Shown piece by piece: positions 32,219 to 40,465 of a stretch of DNA of 64,000 nucleotides. The DNA lies in the NCBI GenBank assembly GCA_963825635.1, contig CAWGTU010000003.1, positions 248,001 to 312,000 on the forward strand, in the 5' to 3' direction. Position 1 is the stretch's first letter; each line of letters begins with the position of its first letter. Source of the DNA: JAOUEA01 sp963825635 (GTDB taxonomy: Bacteria > Actinomycetota > UBA4738 > HRBIN12). Made by a program: the position numbers and the translations under genes. The notes below the pieces were generated by a model. It was given only the letters and a program-made list of their open reading frames with translations, searched no databases and was not told the origin of the DNA.

Positions 32219-32276
32219 GGTCCTAACCTTGAGGACCCGTCTGCTTGGGTCCTACCCTTGAGGACCCGTCTACTTG
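32219..32276. repeat. two tandem 29-bp repeats at the infA 3' end
   Basis: Units 32219-32247 and 32248-32276 differ at 2 of 29 positions. Each contains a small inverted repeat (GGTCCT...AGGACC). The copy at 32248-32276 covers the last infA codons and its stop; the other lies in the infA-rpmJ spacer. On the mRNA this gives two consecutive short hairpins. It looks like a recent tandem duplication of the infA terminus. Confidence 0.8.
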
Positions 32277-32488
32277 TACCGGTACACCACACGGCCTCGG
32301 GTGAGGTCGTACGGCGACAGTTCCACCAGGACCCGATCGCCGGGCAGGATGCGGATGTAGTGCATGCGCATCTTCCCGGAGATGTGGGCCAACACCTTGT
32401 GTCCGTTCTCGAGCTCCACCCGGAACATGGCGTTGGGCAACGGCTCGATGACCGTTCCCTCGACCTCGATCGCGTCTTTCTTCGGCAC
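32270..32488 (-). CDS. infA: translation initiation factor IF-1
   Basis: 72-residue OB-fold protein that binds the ribosomal A site during initiation. PKKDAIEVEGTVIEPLPNAMFRVELENGHKVLAHISGKMRMHYIRILPGDRV is near-consensus. GTG 32488 is chosen: the upstream 20 in-frame residues are not conserved, and 72 residues is the standard actinobacterial length. Its 3' end lies in a 29-bp tandem repeat. A promoter lies about 85-110 bp upstream. Confidence 0.95.
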   Translation of the reverse strand: MPKKDAIEVEGTVIEPLPNAMFRVELENGHKVLAHISGKMRMHYIRILPGDRVLVELSPYDLTRGRVVYRYK

Positions 32489-32571
32489 GCTCCAGCTGTT
32501 CCCTCTCGAACGGGTTCTCGCCCTGGCTCCCGGGACGTGCGCGAACACCCTCCGGGAGGGGGCGAACGCTC

Positions 32572-32601
32572 AGTATAGGGGCGGGTCAGCGCGAACGTCC
32601 A
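32572..32601 (-). promoter_or_regulatory. infA-rpmJ-rpsM operon promoter
   Basis: Minus-strand TATACT (32577-32572), a near-perfect -10, lies 18 bp from TGGACG (32601-32596) in the gap after map. It would give a leader of about 78 nt with a small CCCTC/GAGGG hairpin before infA. This indicates that the alpha-operon genes are at least partly transcribed on their own. Confidence 0.6.
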
Positions 32602-32610
32602 CGAACCGCC

Positions 32611-33372
32611 TCAAACGCGCGCCGTGAGCACCTCCGGACCGTCCTCGGTGACGGCCACGGTGTGCTCGAAGTGGGCGGCGAGCGAGCCGTCGACCGTGAC
32701 GACCGTCCACTCGTCGGCGAGCACCCGCGTCTGCTCCGCGCCGAGCATCAACATCGGCTCGATCGCGATCACCAATCCCGGGCGCAGGTCGGGTCCGCGA
32801 CCGGCGCGGCCGAAGTTCTGGATGAACGGGTCCTCGTGCAGCGACCGGCCGATGCCGTGACCGCCGTACTCTCGAACGATGCCCAGGCCCGCCGGCTCGG
32901 CCACGGACTCGATCGCGTGGCCGATGTCGGAGAGCCGTCCTCCGGGCTGCGTCGCCGCGATGCCCGCGTACAGGGCTTCCTCGGTGGTCTTCACGAGCCG
33001 GGCGGCATCCTCTGTGGGCATGACGCCCCCGACGGCGACGGTCACCGCCGAATCGGCGTGGAACCCCTCCCAGATCGCCCCGAAGTCGAGCGAGAGCAGC
33101 TGCCCCTCCTCGAGCCGACGGCCGGGCGAGGGGATGCCGTGCACGATCTCGTCGTCGATCGAGGCGCAGATCGTGGCCGGGTAGGTGCCCCGGTACCCGA
33201 GGAAGGACGGCGTCGCGCCCTGCTCGCGGATGTACGCCTCGGCCACGTGGTCGAGGTCGGCGGTGGTCGCCCCGGGTCGCACCGCCTCGAGCACGGTCGA
33301 GATCGTGCCGGCCACGATGCGGCCCGCCCGCCGCATGCGATCGAGCTCCTCGGCTGACTTCCTGATGATCAC
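32611..33372 (-). CDS. map: methionine aminopeptidase, type I
   Basis: Removes N-terminal Met from nascent proteins. 253 residues with the dimetal ligands of the pita-bread fold: Asp in LSLDFGAIWEGFHADSAVTV, His in GHGIGRSLHEDPFI, and Glu in AIEPMLMLG. No N-terminal zinc-finger extension. GTG 33372 overlaps the adk stop (GTGA). The secY-adk-map order is typical of Gram-positive bacteria. Confidence 0.96.
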   Translation of the reverse strand: MIIRKSAEELDRMRRAGRIVAGTISTVLEAVRPGATTADLDHVAEAYIREQGATPSFLGYRGTYPATICASIDDEIVHGIPSPGRRLEEGQLLSLDFGAIWEGFHADSAVTVAVGGVMPTEDAARLVKTTEEALYAGIAATQPGGRLSDIGHAIESVAEPAGLGIVREYGGHGIGRSLHEDPFIQNFGRAGRGPDLRPGLVIAIEPMLMLGAEQTRVLADEWTVVTVDGSLAAHFEHTVAVTEDGPEVLTARV

Positions 33373-34019
33373 GACACACCATCCAACGCGATATCCGTGC
33401 GCGTGGCGACCTCCGCCTCCCGGACCTCGGCATCGATCGCCACGAGCAGGTCCCGCTCACGATAGAACGCCTCGAGCGGGGCCGTCTGCTCCCGGTAGAG
33501 GGCGAGGCGCCGTCGCACCGTGAGCTCGTCGTCGTCGGCGCGCCGCTCCAGGGGCACTCCGTCGGTGTCGCAGACCCGGTCGTTCGCGGGCGGCTTGAAC
33601 TCCAGGTTGTACGTGCGCTTGCATGCCGGACAGGTCCATCGGTTGGAGAGGCGCCGCACGGCCATGTCGTCGCTGATCGCGAACTTCAGCACCGCCGAGA
33701 GGGGCTGCTCGGTCTGCGCGAGCGCGGTCTCGAGCGCCTCGGCCTGCGGCACGGTGCGCGGGAACCCGTCGAGGATGAAGCCCGCGTGCGCGTCGGGCTG
33801 GGCGAGGCGGTCCATCACCATGCGGACGACGAGCTCGTCGGGCACGTACTCGCCGCGGTCCATGTAGGCGCGCGCCTGGATGCCGAGGCCCGATCCGCGC
33901 TGCACGTGCTCACGGAGGATGTCGCCGGTCGAGATCTGCGGGATGCCGAAGCGATCGACCAGCAACTGGGCCTGCGTGCCCTTGCCAGCCCCCGGAGGTC
34001 CGAGCAGCACCAGCCGCAT
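33369..34019 (-). CDS. adk: adenylate kinase
   Basis: Interconverts AMP+ATP and 2 ADP. 216 residues, the long form with a LID insertion: P-loop GPPGAGKGTQAQLL, DGFPRTVPQAEAL, and the LID zinc site CPACKRTYNLEF...RVCDTDG (three Cys, one Asp). Separated from secY by 6 nt. Intact. Confidence 0.97.
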   Translation of the reverse strand: MRLVLLGPPGAGKGTQAQLLVDRFGIPQISTGDILREHVQRGSGLGIQARAYMDRGEYVPDELVVRMVMDRLAQPDAHAGFILDGFPRTVPQAEALETALAQTEQPLSAVLKFAISDDMAVRRLSNRWTCPACKRTYNLEFKPPANDRVCDTDGVPLERRADDDELTVRRRLALYREQTAPLEAFYRERDLLVAIDAEVREAEVATRTDIALDGVS

Positions 34020-34025
34020 CGGCGC

Positions 34026-35309
34026 CTACTTCAGGAAGCCTTCGTAGTGGCGCATCAGTAGCTGGGACTCGATCTGCTTCATCGTCTCGAGGGCGACGCC
34101 GACCGCGATCAACACCGACGTGCCGCCGAACGGGAACTGCTGGAAGTCCCAGAGCTTGAAGACGATGGTAGGAACCAGGGCGATCGCCGCGAGGAAGAGC
34201 GCGCCGGGCAGCGTGATGCGCACCAGGATGTCGTTCAGGTAGGTCGCCGTGGGGCCTCCCGGGCGGATGCCGGGGATGAACCCACCCTGCTTGCGCAGGT
34301 TGTCGGCCTGCTTGACCGGATCGAACTGGATCGCCGTGTAGAAGTAGGCGAAGAACACGATCATCGACGCGAGCACGATCATGTACACGTAGGTCGGGTT
34401 CCCGGCGTTCAGGTACGTGTCGACGAAGTTCTGGAACCCCTGCCAGGGCACGATGCTCGCGAGCAGCACCGGCATGTACATCACCGACGTGGCGAAGATG
34501 ATCGGGATCACGCCGGCCTGGTTCACCTTGAGGGGCAGGTAGGTGCTGCCACCGGTCGTCATCTTGCGGCCCACGATGCGCTTGGCGTACTGGATCGGGA
34601 TGCGGCGTTGCCCCTGATCCATGAAGACGACGGCGACGATGATGCCGAGGCCGATCAGCATGATCACGCTGAACTTGAACGCGCCGCCCTGTCGAAGGAT
34701 CGAGCCTCCCTCGCCCGGCAGCGACGCGATCACGCTCGTGAAGATCAGGATCGACATACCGTTGCCGACGCCGCGCTGGGTGATCAGCTCTCCCAGCCAC
34801 ATGATCATCGCCGTGCCGGCGGTGAGCGTGAGCACGATCAACCCGATGTTGGGGGGCGTGAACGTCCCCGGCGGGAACGGGTCGGGCAGCCCGGTGCCGC
34901 CCGAGTGGAACAGGAACACGATGCCGGTCGACTGCAGTACGGCCAGCACCACCGTGACGTAGCGCGTGTACTGGTTGATCTTCTTGACGCCGACCTCACC
35001 CTGGTCCTGCAGGGCCTGCAGCTTGGGGATCACCACGGTGAGGAGCTGCATGATGATCGAGCTCGTGATGTAGGGCATGATGCCCAGCCCGAAGACCGCC
35101 ATCTGTCCGAGCGCCCCGCCCGAGAACAGGTTGATCAGCTGCAGGAACCCGCCCTCACCCTGGTCGATGGCGTCGCGGACGGCCCCGAAGTCGACCACCG
35201 GCACCGGCACGTAGGAGCCGAACCGGTAGATGGCGATGATGAACAGCGTGAAGAGGATCTTGTTGCGAAGATCCGGAAGCCGGAACGCGTTGAGGAAGGC
35301 TTTCAGCAC
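34026..35309 (-). CDS. secY: protein translocase subunit SecY
   Basis: Core of the Sec channel in the cytoplasmic membrane, 427 residues with about ten membrane spans, beginning MLKAFLNAFRLPDLRNKILFTL. The plug region follows the first span. GVGNGMSILIF and the cytoplasmic loop IPIQYAKRIVGRKM, followed by the STYLPLKVNQAGVIPIIFA segment, are diagnostic. Located between rplO and adk, as in the canonical spc operon. Confidence 0.97.
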   Translation of the reverse strand: MLKAFLNAFRLPDLRNKILFTLFIIAIYRFGSYVPVPVVDFGAVRDAIDQGEGGFLQLINLFSGGALGQMAVFGLGIMPYITSSIIMQLLTVVIPKLQALQDQGEVGVKKINQYTRYVTVVLAVLQSTGIVFLFHSGGTGLPDPFPPGTFTPPNIGLIVLTLTAGTAMIMWLGELITQRGVGNGMSILIFTSVIASLPGEGGSILRQGGAFKFSVIMLIGLGIIVAVVFMDQGQRRIPIQYAKRIVGRKMTTGGSTYLPLKVNQAGVIPIIFATSVMYMPVLLASIVPWQGFQNFVDTYLNAGNPTYVYMIVLASMIVFFAYFYTAIQFDPVKQADNLRKQGGFIPGIRPGGPTATYLNDILVRITLPGALFLAAIALVPTIVFKLWDFQQFPFGGTSVLIAVGVALETMKQIESQLLMRHYEGFLK

Positions 35310-35332
35310 GGGCGTCTATCGTACCCCGGCAT

Positions 35333-35773
35333 CTAGCTCTCGATGAGCTCGGCGGTGCCGCCGGCCTGCTCGATCTTGGCCTTCGCCGCCTTCGAGAACG
35401 CGTGAGCCTTCACCGTGAGCGCGTGGTCGAGCTCGCCGCGGGCGAGGATCTTCACCGGCAGGCTCTTGTGCACCAGGCCGTGTGCCGCCAACGCCTCGGG
35501 CGTCACCTCGCCGCCCTCGTAGTACTTCGAGAGCACCTCCACGTTGACCACGGCGTACTCGACGCGATTCACGTTCGTGAAGCCCTTGAGCTTGGGAACG
35601 CGGCGCTGCAGCGGCATCTGACCGCCCTCGAACCATGCCGGCACGTTCTTTCGAGCGCCGGTGCCCTTCGTGCCACGTCCCGCGGTCTTGCCGCGCACGC
35701 CGGCACGGCCTCGACCGACGCGCTTGCGATCCCGCTTCGCGCCTTCGGCCGGCTTCAGGTGATGGAGCTTCAT
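35333..35773 (-). CDS. rplO: 50S ribosomal protein L15
   Basis: uL15, 146 residues: MKLHHLKPAEGAKRDRKRVGRG, GRGTKGTGARKNVPAWFEGGQMPLQRRVPKLKGF and a C-terminal KILARGELDHALTVKAHAFSKAAKAKIEQAGG, all standard. Basic N-terminal arm penetrates the 23S rRNA. 23 nt upstream of secY. Confidence 0.97.
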   Translation of the reverse strand: MKLHHLKPAEGAKRDRKRVGRGRAGVRGKTAGRGTKGTGARKNVPAWFEGGQMPLQRRVPKLKGFTNVNRVEYAVVNVEVLSKYYEGGEVTPEALAAHGLVHKSLPVKILARGELDHALTVKAHAFSKAAKAKIEQAGGTAELIES

Positions 35774-35796
35774 ATCGGTTCCTCTCCGGGGACGCC

Positions 35797-35985
35797 TCAG
35801 GCGCCCTCGACCTCTTCGACGCGAACGAGATGCCGCACCTTCTCGATCATGCCGCGGATCTCGGGACGGTCGTCCTTGATGACGGCGTCGTTGATGCGGT
35901 GCAGGCCGAGCCGGCGCACCGTGTCCTTCTGGTCACGGGGACGGTCGATCACGCTGCGCACCTGCGTCACCTTGAGCTGGCTCAT
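35797..35985 (-). CDS. rpmD: 50S ribosomal protein L30
   Basis: uL30, 62 residues: LKVTQVRSVIDRPRDQKDTVRRLGLHRINDAVIKDD then IRGMIEKVRHLVRVEEVE. Short bacterial form without the eukaryal extensions. ATG 35985 overlaps the rpsE stop (ATGA), so synthesis of S5 and L30 is coupled. Confidence 0.96.
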   Translation of the reverse strand: MSQLKVTQVRSVIDRPRDQKDTVRRLGLHRINDAVIKDDRPEIRGMIEKVRHLVRVEEVEGA

Positions 35986-36632
35986 CGCCGGCCTCCGCGC
36001 GGGCCTTGACCGCGCCGTTGGTCGCGGCTCGACGGCTGGTCGGAGTAGACCTCCTCGAGCGCCGCGGTGCGTGCGGCCTGCAGGCGCACATCGGCCGCGG
36101 CGACGGCCTCGAGCATCGGCTTGGGCGCGATCTCGTGGACGTCGAGGCCGCGCAGTCGGGCCACCTGCAGGGGTCGACGCAGCGACTTCAGCCCGGCCAC
36201 CGCCGCCTTCACGATGTTGATCTGGTTCGAGCTGCCCATGGACTTCGACAGGATGTCCTTGATGCCCGCGGCCTCGACCAGGGCCCGAACCGGCCCCCCG
36301 GCGATCACGCCGGTTCCCGGGGCGGCGGGTTTGAGCAGCACGACCCCGGCACCGGCCTCGCCGATCACCTCGTGCGGGATCGTCGTGCCCATCATCGGCA
36401 CCTCGAACATGGCCTTGCGGGCCTCCTCGACGCCCTTGGCGATCGCCGCGGGCACCTCCTTGGCCTTGCCGTAGCCCAGCCCGACCCGACCCGCACCGTC
36501 GCCGACGACGACGAGCGCGGCGAAGGAGAACCGCCGACCACCCTTGACGACCTTGGCCACTCGGTTGATCGAGATCACCCGTTCCTCGAACGGGCTGCGG
36601 TCCTGCTGATTCGAGTCGTATCGCCTGCTCAT
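35982..36632 (-). CDS. rpsE: 30S ribosomal protein S5
   Basis: uS5 of 216 residues. FEERVISINRVAKVVKGGRRFSFAALVVVGD is the RNA-binding N-terminal domain, with VGLGYGKAKEVPAAIAKGVEEARK and the C-terminal GPVRALVEAAGIKDILSKSMGSSN. The C-terminal tail is extended and Arg/Gly-rich (RDQRRGQGPRGGRR). ATG 36632 lies just past the rplR stop; the longer frame overlaps rplR. Confidence 0.96.
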   Translation of the reverse strand: MSRRYDSNQQDRSPFEERVISINRVAKVVKGGRRFSFAALVVVGDGAGRVGLGYGKAKEVPAAIAKGVEEARKAMFEVPMMGTTIPHEVIGEAGAGVVLLKPAAPGTGVIAGGPVRALVEAAGIKDILSKSMGSSNQINIVKAAVAGLKSLRRPLQVARLRGLDVHEIAPKPMLEAVAAADVRLQAARTAALEEVYSDQPSSRDQRRGQGPRGGRR

Positions 36633-36633
36633 G

Positions 36634-36984
36634 TCAGATCTGGAGTCCTCCCTCGCGCGCGCCATCGGCGAGCGCGGCCACGCGACCGTGGTACAGCCGG
36701 CCGCCGCGATCGAAGACGGCGCGCTCGATGCCGGCGTCCTTCGCGCGGCTCGCGAGCAGCTCGCCGGCTGCCTTCGCGCGAGCCGTCTTGTCGTCGCCGG
36801 AGACCTCGCGGTCGCTCACCTGGGCGAGCGTGCGAGCGTCGACGTCGTCGATCAGCTGCGCGTAGATGAACTTGTTCGACCGGTACACCGCCAGGCGTGG
36901 CCGGGTGCCGTCGCCCGAGACCTTCTTGCGGACCCGGTCGTGGCGGCGTTCGCGCGCCACTCGCTTCTCGTTCCTCGCCATCAC
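36634..36984 (-). CDS. rplR: 50S ribosomal protein L18
   Basis: uL18, binds 5S rRNA. 116 residues: RHDRVRKKVSGDGTRPRLAVYRSNKFIYAQLIDD and the C-terminal VFDRGGRLYHGRVAALADGAREGGLQI. Overlaps the rplF stop by 4 nt (ATGA). Confidence 0.97.
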   Translation of the reverse strand: MMARNEKRVARERRHDRVRKKVSGDGTRPRLAVYRSNKFIYAQLIDDVDARTLAQVSDREVSGDDKTARAKAAGELLASRAKDAGIERAVFDRGGRLYHGRVAALADGAREGGLQI

Positions 36985-37532
36985 GCAGCACCTGTCTTCG
37001 CGGCCTTGCCGGCCTTCTTCCGCACGTACTCGCCCTCGTACCGGATGCCCTTGCCCTTGTACGGCTCGGGCTTGCGGATCTTCCGGATCTTCGCGGCGAT
37101 CTCTCCGACCGCCTGCTTGTCGTTGCCCCGCACCACGATCTGCGTGGGGGCCGGCACCTCGAACTCGATGCCGTCGGGCACCGGCACCAGCACCGGGTGT
37201 GAGAACCCGGCCTGCACCTCGATGTCCTTGCCCTTCATGGCCGCCCGGTAGCCCACGCCCACGATCTCGAGCTTCTTCTCGTAGCCCTTGGTCACACCCT
37301 CGACCATGTTGGCCACCAGCGAACGGGTGAGCCCGTGCAGCCCGCGGTTGAACCCCAGGTCGTCGGGGCGCTCGACCCGGGCGAGGCCGCCGTCGACCAC
37401 GATCGTCATGTTCTCGTGCATCGTCTGGGTGAGCTCCCCGCGGGGTCCCTTCACCGTGACGACGTTGCCGTCGCCGACCGTGATGTCGACCCCACTCGGG
37501 ATCTCGATGGGCTGCTTTCCGATACGACTCAT
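36981..37532 (-). CDS. rplF: 50S ribosomal protein L6
   Basis: uL6, 183 residues in two similar domains: MSRIGKQPIEIPSGVDITV at the N terminus, RGLHGLTRSLVANMVEGVTKGYEKKLEIVGVGYRA centrally, and IRKIRKPEPYKGKGIRYEGEYVRKKAGKAAK at the C terminus, near the sarcin-ricin loop. Complete and of normal length. Confidence 0.97.
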   Translation of the reverse strand: MSRIGKQPIEIPSGVDITVGDGNVVTVKGPRGELTQTMHENMTIVVDGGLARVERPDDLGFNRGLHGLTRSLVANMVEGVTKGYEKKLEIVGVGYRAAMKGKDIEVQAGFSHPVLVPVPDGIEFEVPAPTQIVVRGNDKQAVGEIAAKIRKIRKPEPYKGKGIRYEGEYVRKKAGKAAKTGAA

Positions 37533-37562
37533 CGTGTCCGTTCCCTCGTGTTCGCCCCGTCG

Positions 37563-37988
37563 CTACCAGACGTAGGCCAGCACCTCGCCGCCGATGCCCT
37601 TGCGGGAGGCGTCCTTGTCGGTCATCACGCCCTGCGACGTGGAGACGATCGCCACGCCGAGACCGCCGAGCACCCGCGGCAGCTCGTGTCGCCCCGTGTA
37701 GACCCGTCGTCCGGGCGTCGAGACGCGCTTGATGCCGGAGATCGTGCGCTGCCGCTTCTTGTCGTACTTGAGGCGCACACGGAGGGCCTGGTGCACGCCC
37801 TCGCCCTCGCGCTCGAAGCCGTCGATGTATCCCTCGGCGTCGAGGATACCGAGAACCGCCTCGTTCACCTTCGAGACCGGCACGGCCAGGTCGTCCTTGT
37901 ACGCCAGGTTCGCGTTGCGGATGCGCGTGAGCAGGTCGGCGACCGGATCGTTGACGTTGCTCGAGAACCGCCGTTCCTTGGTCACCAT
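37563..37988 (-). CDS. rpsH: 30S ribosomal protein S8
   Basis: uS8 of 141 residues: NDPVADLLTRIRNANLAYKDDLAVPVSKVNEAVLGIL in the N-terminal half, and SGIKRVSTPGRRVYTGRHELPRVLGGLGVAIVSTSQGVMTDKDASRKGIGGEVLAYVW at the end. ATG 37988 overlaps rpsN by 7 nt; GTG 37985 would give the common GTGA overlap instead. The much longer upstream frame is a shadow. Confidence 0.95.
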   Translation of the reverse strand: MVTKERRFSSNVNDPVADLLTRIRNANLAYKDDLAVPVSKVNEAVLGILDAEGYIDGFEREGEGVHQALRVRLKYDKKRQRTISGIKRVSTPGRRVYTGRHELPRVLGGLGVAIVSTSQGVMTDKDASRKGIGGEVLAYVW

Positions 37989-38167
37989 GATGCCTTCGTC
38001 ACCCCCGGCAGCTCGCCGGCGTGCGCCAGCTCTCGGAAGCAGATGCGGCAGAGCAGGAACCGCTTGTAGACGGCTCGGGATCGCCCGCACCGCTGACAGC
38101 GCGTGTATCCGCGCACGCGGAACTTCGGCTGGCGCTGCTGCTTGTTCTTCAGTGCCTTCTTCGCCAT
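37982..38167 (-). CDS. rpsN: 30S ribosomal protein S14, zinc-binding type
   Basis: uS14 type Z, 61 residues. CQRCGRSRAVYKRFLLCRICF supplies the CxxC-x12-CxxC zinc site. Start MAKKALKNKQQRQPKFRVRGYTRC is typical of the actinobacterial type. The presence of the zinc form in the spc operon is the usual vertical copy. Confidence 0.96.
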   Translation of the reverse strand: MAKKALKNKQQRQPKFRVRGYTRCQRCGRSRAVYKRFLLCRICFRELAHAGELPGVTKASW

Positions 38168-38179
38168 GTGTGCGTTCTC

Positions 38180-38758
38180 CTACCCTGCCTGCGCCACCTG
38201 CTCGACACCCGCGAGCGGGAAGCCGAGGGCGATCAGCAGGCTTCGAGCCTCGTCGTCGCCGGTGGCGGTCGTGACGATCGTGATGTCCATGCCGCGCACC
38301 TGCGCCACCTTGTCGTAGTCGATCTCCGGGAAGATCAGCTGCTCGGTGACGCCCATCGTGTAGTTGCCGTGACCGTCGAACGAGCGCGGGCTCATGCCTC
38401 GGAAGTCGCGGATGCGCGGGAGCGCGAGCGAGACCAGCCGGTCGTAGAACTCCCACATGCGATCGCCCCGCAACGTGACCTTCGCGCCGATCGGCATACC
38501 CTCGCGCAGCTTGAACCCGGCGATCGACTTGCGGGCCTTGGTCACGACCGGCTTCTGACCGGTGATGATCGTGAGGTCCTCGAGGGCGGCGTCGAGCATG
38601 CGCCCGTCCTTGACGGCGTCGCCGATGCCCATGTTCACCACGATCTTGTCGAGACGCGGTACCTGCATCACGTTCTCGAGCCCGAGCTCGCTCTGCAGCG
38701 CCGGCACCAACTCGTCGCGGTAACGCTCCTTCAACCTCGGTGTGTAGTCGTCGCTCAT
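38180..38758 (-). CDS. rplE: 50S ribosomal protein L5
   Basis: uL5, binds 5S rRNA and the P-site tRNA region. 192 residues from ATG 38758, which overlaps the rplX stop (ATGA): PRLDKIVVNMGIGDAVKDGRML, GQKPVVTKARKSIAGFKLREGMPIGAKVTLRG, and GMDITIVTTATGDDEARSLLIALGFPL. Five in-frame residues upstream are dismissed. Confidence 0.97.
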   Translation of the reverse strand: MSDDYTPRLKERYRDELVPALQSELGLENVMQVPRLDKIVVNMGIGDAVKDGRMLDAALEDLTIITGQKPVVTKARKSIAGFKLREGMPIGAKVTLRGDRMWEFYDRLVSLALPRIRDFRGMSPRSFDGHGNYTMGVTEQLIFPEIDYDKVAQVRGMDITIVTTATGDDEARSLLIALGFPLAGVEQVAQAG

Positions 38759-39093
38759 AGTTCCGCCTCGCACTTCCGACAGATGCGCACCTTCGTGCCG
38801 TCCTGCTCGACCCGGTGCCCGATGCGCGTGGGCTTGCCGCAGCTTCCGCAGACGGGCTGCACGTTGGAGATGTCGATGAACATCTCCACGTCGATGATGC
38901 CTCCCTGCTGGATCGCCTGGCTCGAGCCGCTGGCTCGTCCGGCGGCACGCTGGTGCTTCTTGGCCAGCGCGACGCCGTCGACCATGATCTTGCCCTCACG
39001 CGGCAACACGCGGACCACGCGGCCTTCCTTGCCGCGATCCTTGCCCGCCATCACGCGGACCGTGTCGTCCTTCTTGATGTCGACCCCTGGCAT
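38755..39093 (-). CDS. rplX: 50S ribosomal protein L24 with zinc-ribbon tail
   Basis: uL24, 112 residues, an early assembly protein. The KOW motif is DTVRVMAGKDRGKEGRVVRVLP, and the rest of the fold follows to VEMFIDISNVQPV. The C-terminal part CGSCGKPTRIGHRVEQDGTKVRICRKCEAEL carries two CxxC pairs, a probable zinc site seen in only some bacterial L24 proteins. Confidence 0.96.
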   Translation of the reverse strand: MPGVDIKKDDTVRVMAGKDRGKEGRVVRVLPREGKIMVDGVALAKKHQRAAGRASGSSQAIQQGGIIDVEMFIDISNVQPVCGSCGKPTRIGHRVEQDGTKVRICRKCEAEL

Positions 39094-39096
39094 CGC

Positions 39097-39465
39097 CTAC
39101 AGCACCTCCGGCGCGAGCGAGATGATCTTCATGAACCGCTTCTCGCGCAGCTCGCGGGCCACCGGTCCGAAGATGCGGGTGCCGCGCGGGTTCTTCTGCT
39201 CGTTGATGATCACCACGGCGTTGTCGTCGAAGCGGATGTACGACCCATCGGGGCGACGGCGCTCCTTGGCGGTGCGCACGACGACCGCCCGCACCACCTC
39301 GCCCTTCTTCACGCCACCGCCGGGCAGGGCGTCCTTCACGGTGCCGACGATCACGTCGCCGACCCCCGCGTAGCGACGGCCCGAGCCGCCCAGCACGCGG
39401 ATGCACAGGACCTCTTTGGCCCCCGTGTTGTCCGCGACCTTGCAGCGCGTCTCCTGCTGGATCAC
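39097..39465 (-). CDS. rplN: 50S ribosomal protein L14
   Basis: uL14, 122 residues: MIQQETRCKVADNTGAKEVLCIRVLGGS at the N terminus, KKGEVVRAVVVRT, and the C-terminal GTRIFGPVARELREKRFMKIISLAPEVL. First gene after the S10-type block; 46 bp separate it from rpsQ. Confidence 0.97.
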   Translation of the reverse strand: MIQQETRCKVADNTGAKEVLCIRVLGGSGRRYAGVGDVIVGTVKDALPGGGVKKGEVVRAVVVRTAKERRRPDGSYIRFDDNAVVIINEQKNPRGTRIFGPVARELREKRFMKIISLAPEVL

Positions 39466-39511
39466 TTCCGGCTCCCTCGCGTTCCCTCTGTCTCGGCGGT
39501 CCTCTGGGCGG

Positions 39512-39799
39512 TCACTTCGCTCGTTCGACGATCTCGACGACCCGCCAGCGCTTGCTCTTCGAGACCGGGCGCGTCTCCATCAGCCGCACCGTGTCGCCCA
39601 CGTGCGCCTCGTTCTGCTCGTCGTGCGCGGCGAGCTTCGACGAGCGCCGAACCGTCTTGCGGTAGAGCGGGTGGGTGACCTTGCGATCGACGCGCACCAG
39701 CACGGTCTTGTCCATCTTGTCCGACACGACGACGCCGGTGCGCACCTTGCGGCGCCCGCGCTCGGCGGCGGTGTCGGTCACGGTCTGCTCGTCGCTCAC
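39512..39799 (-). CDS. rpsQ: 30S ribosomal protein S17
   Basis: uS17, 95 residues: RRKVRTGVVVSDKMDKTVLVRVDRKVTHPLYRKTVRRSSKLAAHDEQNEAHVGDTVRLMETRPVSKSKRWRVVEIVERA, the complete OB fold, with a short acidic N-terminal leader. GTG/ATG start overlaps the rpmC stop region (4 nt). Confidence 0.96.
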   Translation of the reverse strand: MSDEQTVTDTAAERGRRKVRTGVVVSDKMDKTVLVRVDRKVTHPLYRKTVRRSSKLAAHDEQNEAHVGDTVRLMETRPVSKSKRWRVVEIVERAK

Positions 39800-40047
39800 T
39801 GCTCCTCCTCGGATGCCGCCTCGCGTGCCGCGGCGATCGCATCGAGCTCCAGCTCGATCTCGCGCTCGCGCAGCACGGTGGCGATGCGCGCCACCTCGTG
39901 GCGTACCTCCCTGATGCGGGTCGGGTTGTCGAGCTGACCCGTCGCCAGCTGGAAGCGCAGGTTGAACAGCTCTTCCTTGGCGGCGTCGACGCGCGCCAGG
40001 AGCTCGTCGTCCGGCAGCTCTCGCAGCTCTGCGGCCTTGCTGGGCAT
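39796..40047 (-). CDS. rpmC: 50S ribosomal protein L29
   Basis: uL29, near the peptide exit tunnel. 83 residues: AAELRELPDDELLARVDAAKEELFNLRFQLATGQLDNPTRIREVRHEVARIATVLREREIEL is the two-helix hairpin. A further 20 residues, acidic (DAIAAAREAASEEEQ), extend beyond the usual 65-70. Confidence 0.96.
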   Translation of the reverse strand: MPSKAAELRELPDDELLARVDAAKEELFNLRFQLATGQLDNPTRIREVRHEVARIATVLREREIELELDAIAAAREAASEEEQ

Positions 40048-40051
40048 GCGG

Positions 40052-40465
40052 CTACTCCCCGTCCCTGCTGATGAACTTGGTCTTGATCGGCAGCTTGTGC
40101 TGCGCCCGCTTCATGGCCTCTCTGGCCAGCGACTCCGGCACCCCGGCGAGCTCGAACATCACGCGTCCGGGCTTCACGACGGCGACCCACCCCTCGGGGT
40201 TGCCCTTCCCCGAGCCCATGCGGGTCTCGGCGGGCTTCTTGGTCACCGACTTGTCGGGGAAGATGTTGATCCACACCTTCCCGCCTCGGCGGATGTGCCG
40301 CGTGATCGCGACGCGGGCCGCCTCGATCTGGCGGTTCGTGATCCAGGCGGCCTCGAGCGCGACCAGGCCGTAGTCACCGAAGTGGATCTCGGTGCCGCCC
40401 TTGGCCATGCCGCGGCGATGTCCGCGGTGCACCTTGCGGTGCTTGACCTTCTTGGGGGCCAGCAT
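40052..40465 (-). CDS. rplP: 50S ribosomal protein L16
   Basis: uL16, 137 residues, helps form the A-site tRNA contact: MLAPKKVKHRKVHRGHRRGMAKGGTEIHFGDYGLVALE, RRGGKVWINIFPDKSVTKKPAETRMGSGKGNPEGWVAVVKPGRVMFE. Its start overlaps the last base of rpsC. Complete. Confidence 0.97.
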   Translation of the reverse strand: MLAPKKVKHRKVHRGHRRGMAKGGTEIHFGDYGLVALEAAWITNRQIEAARVAITRHIRRGGKVWINIFPDKSVTKKPAETRMGSGKGNPEGWVAVVKPGRVMFELAGVPESLAREAMKRAQHKLPIKTKFISRDGE

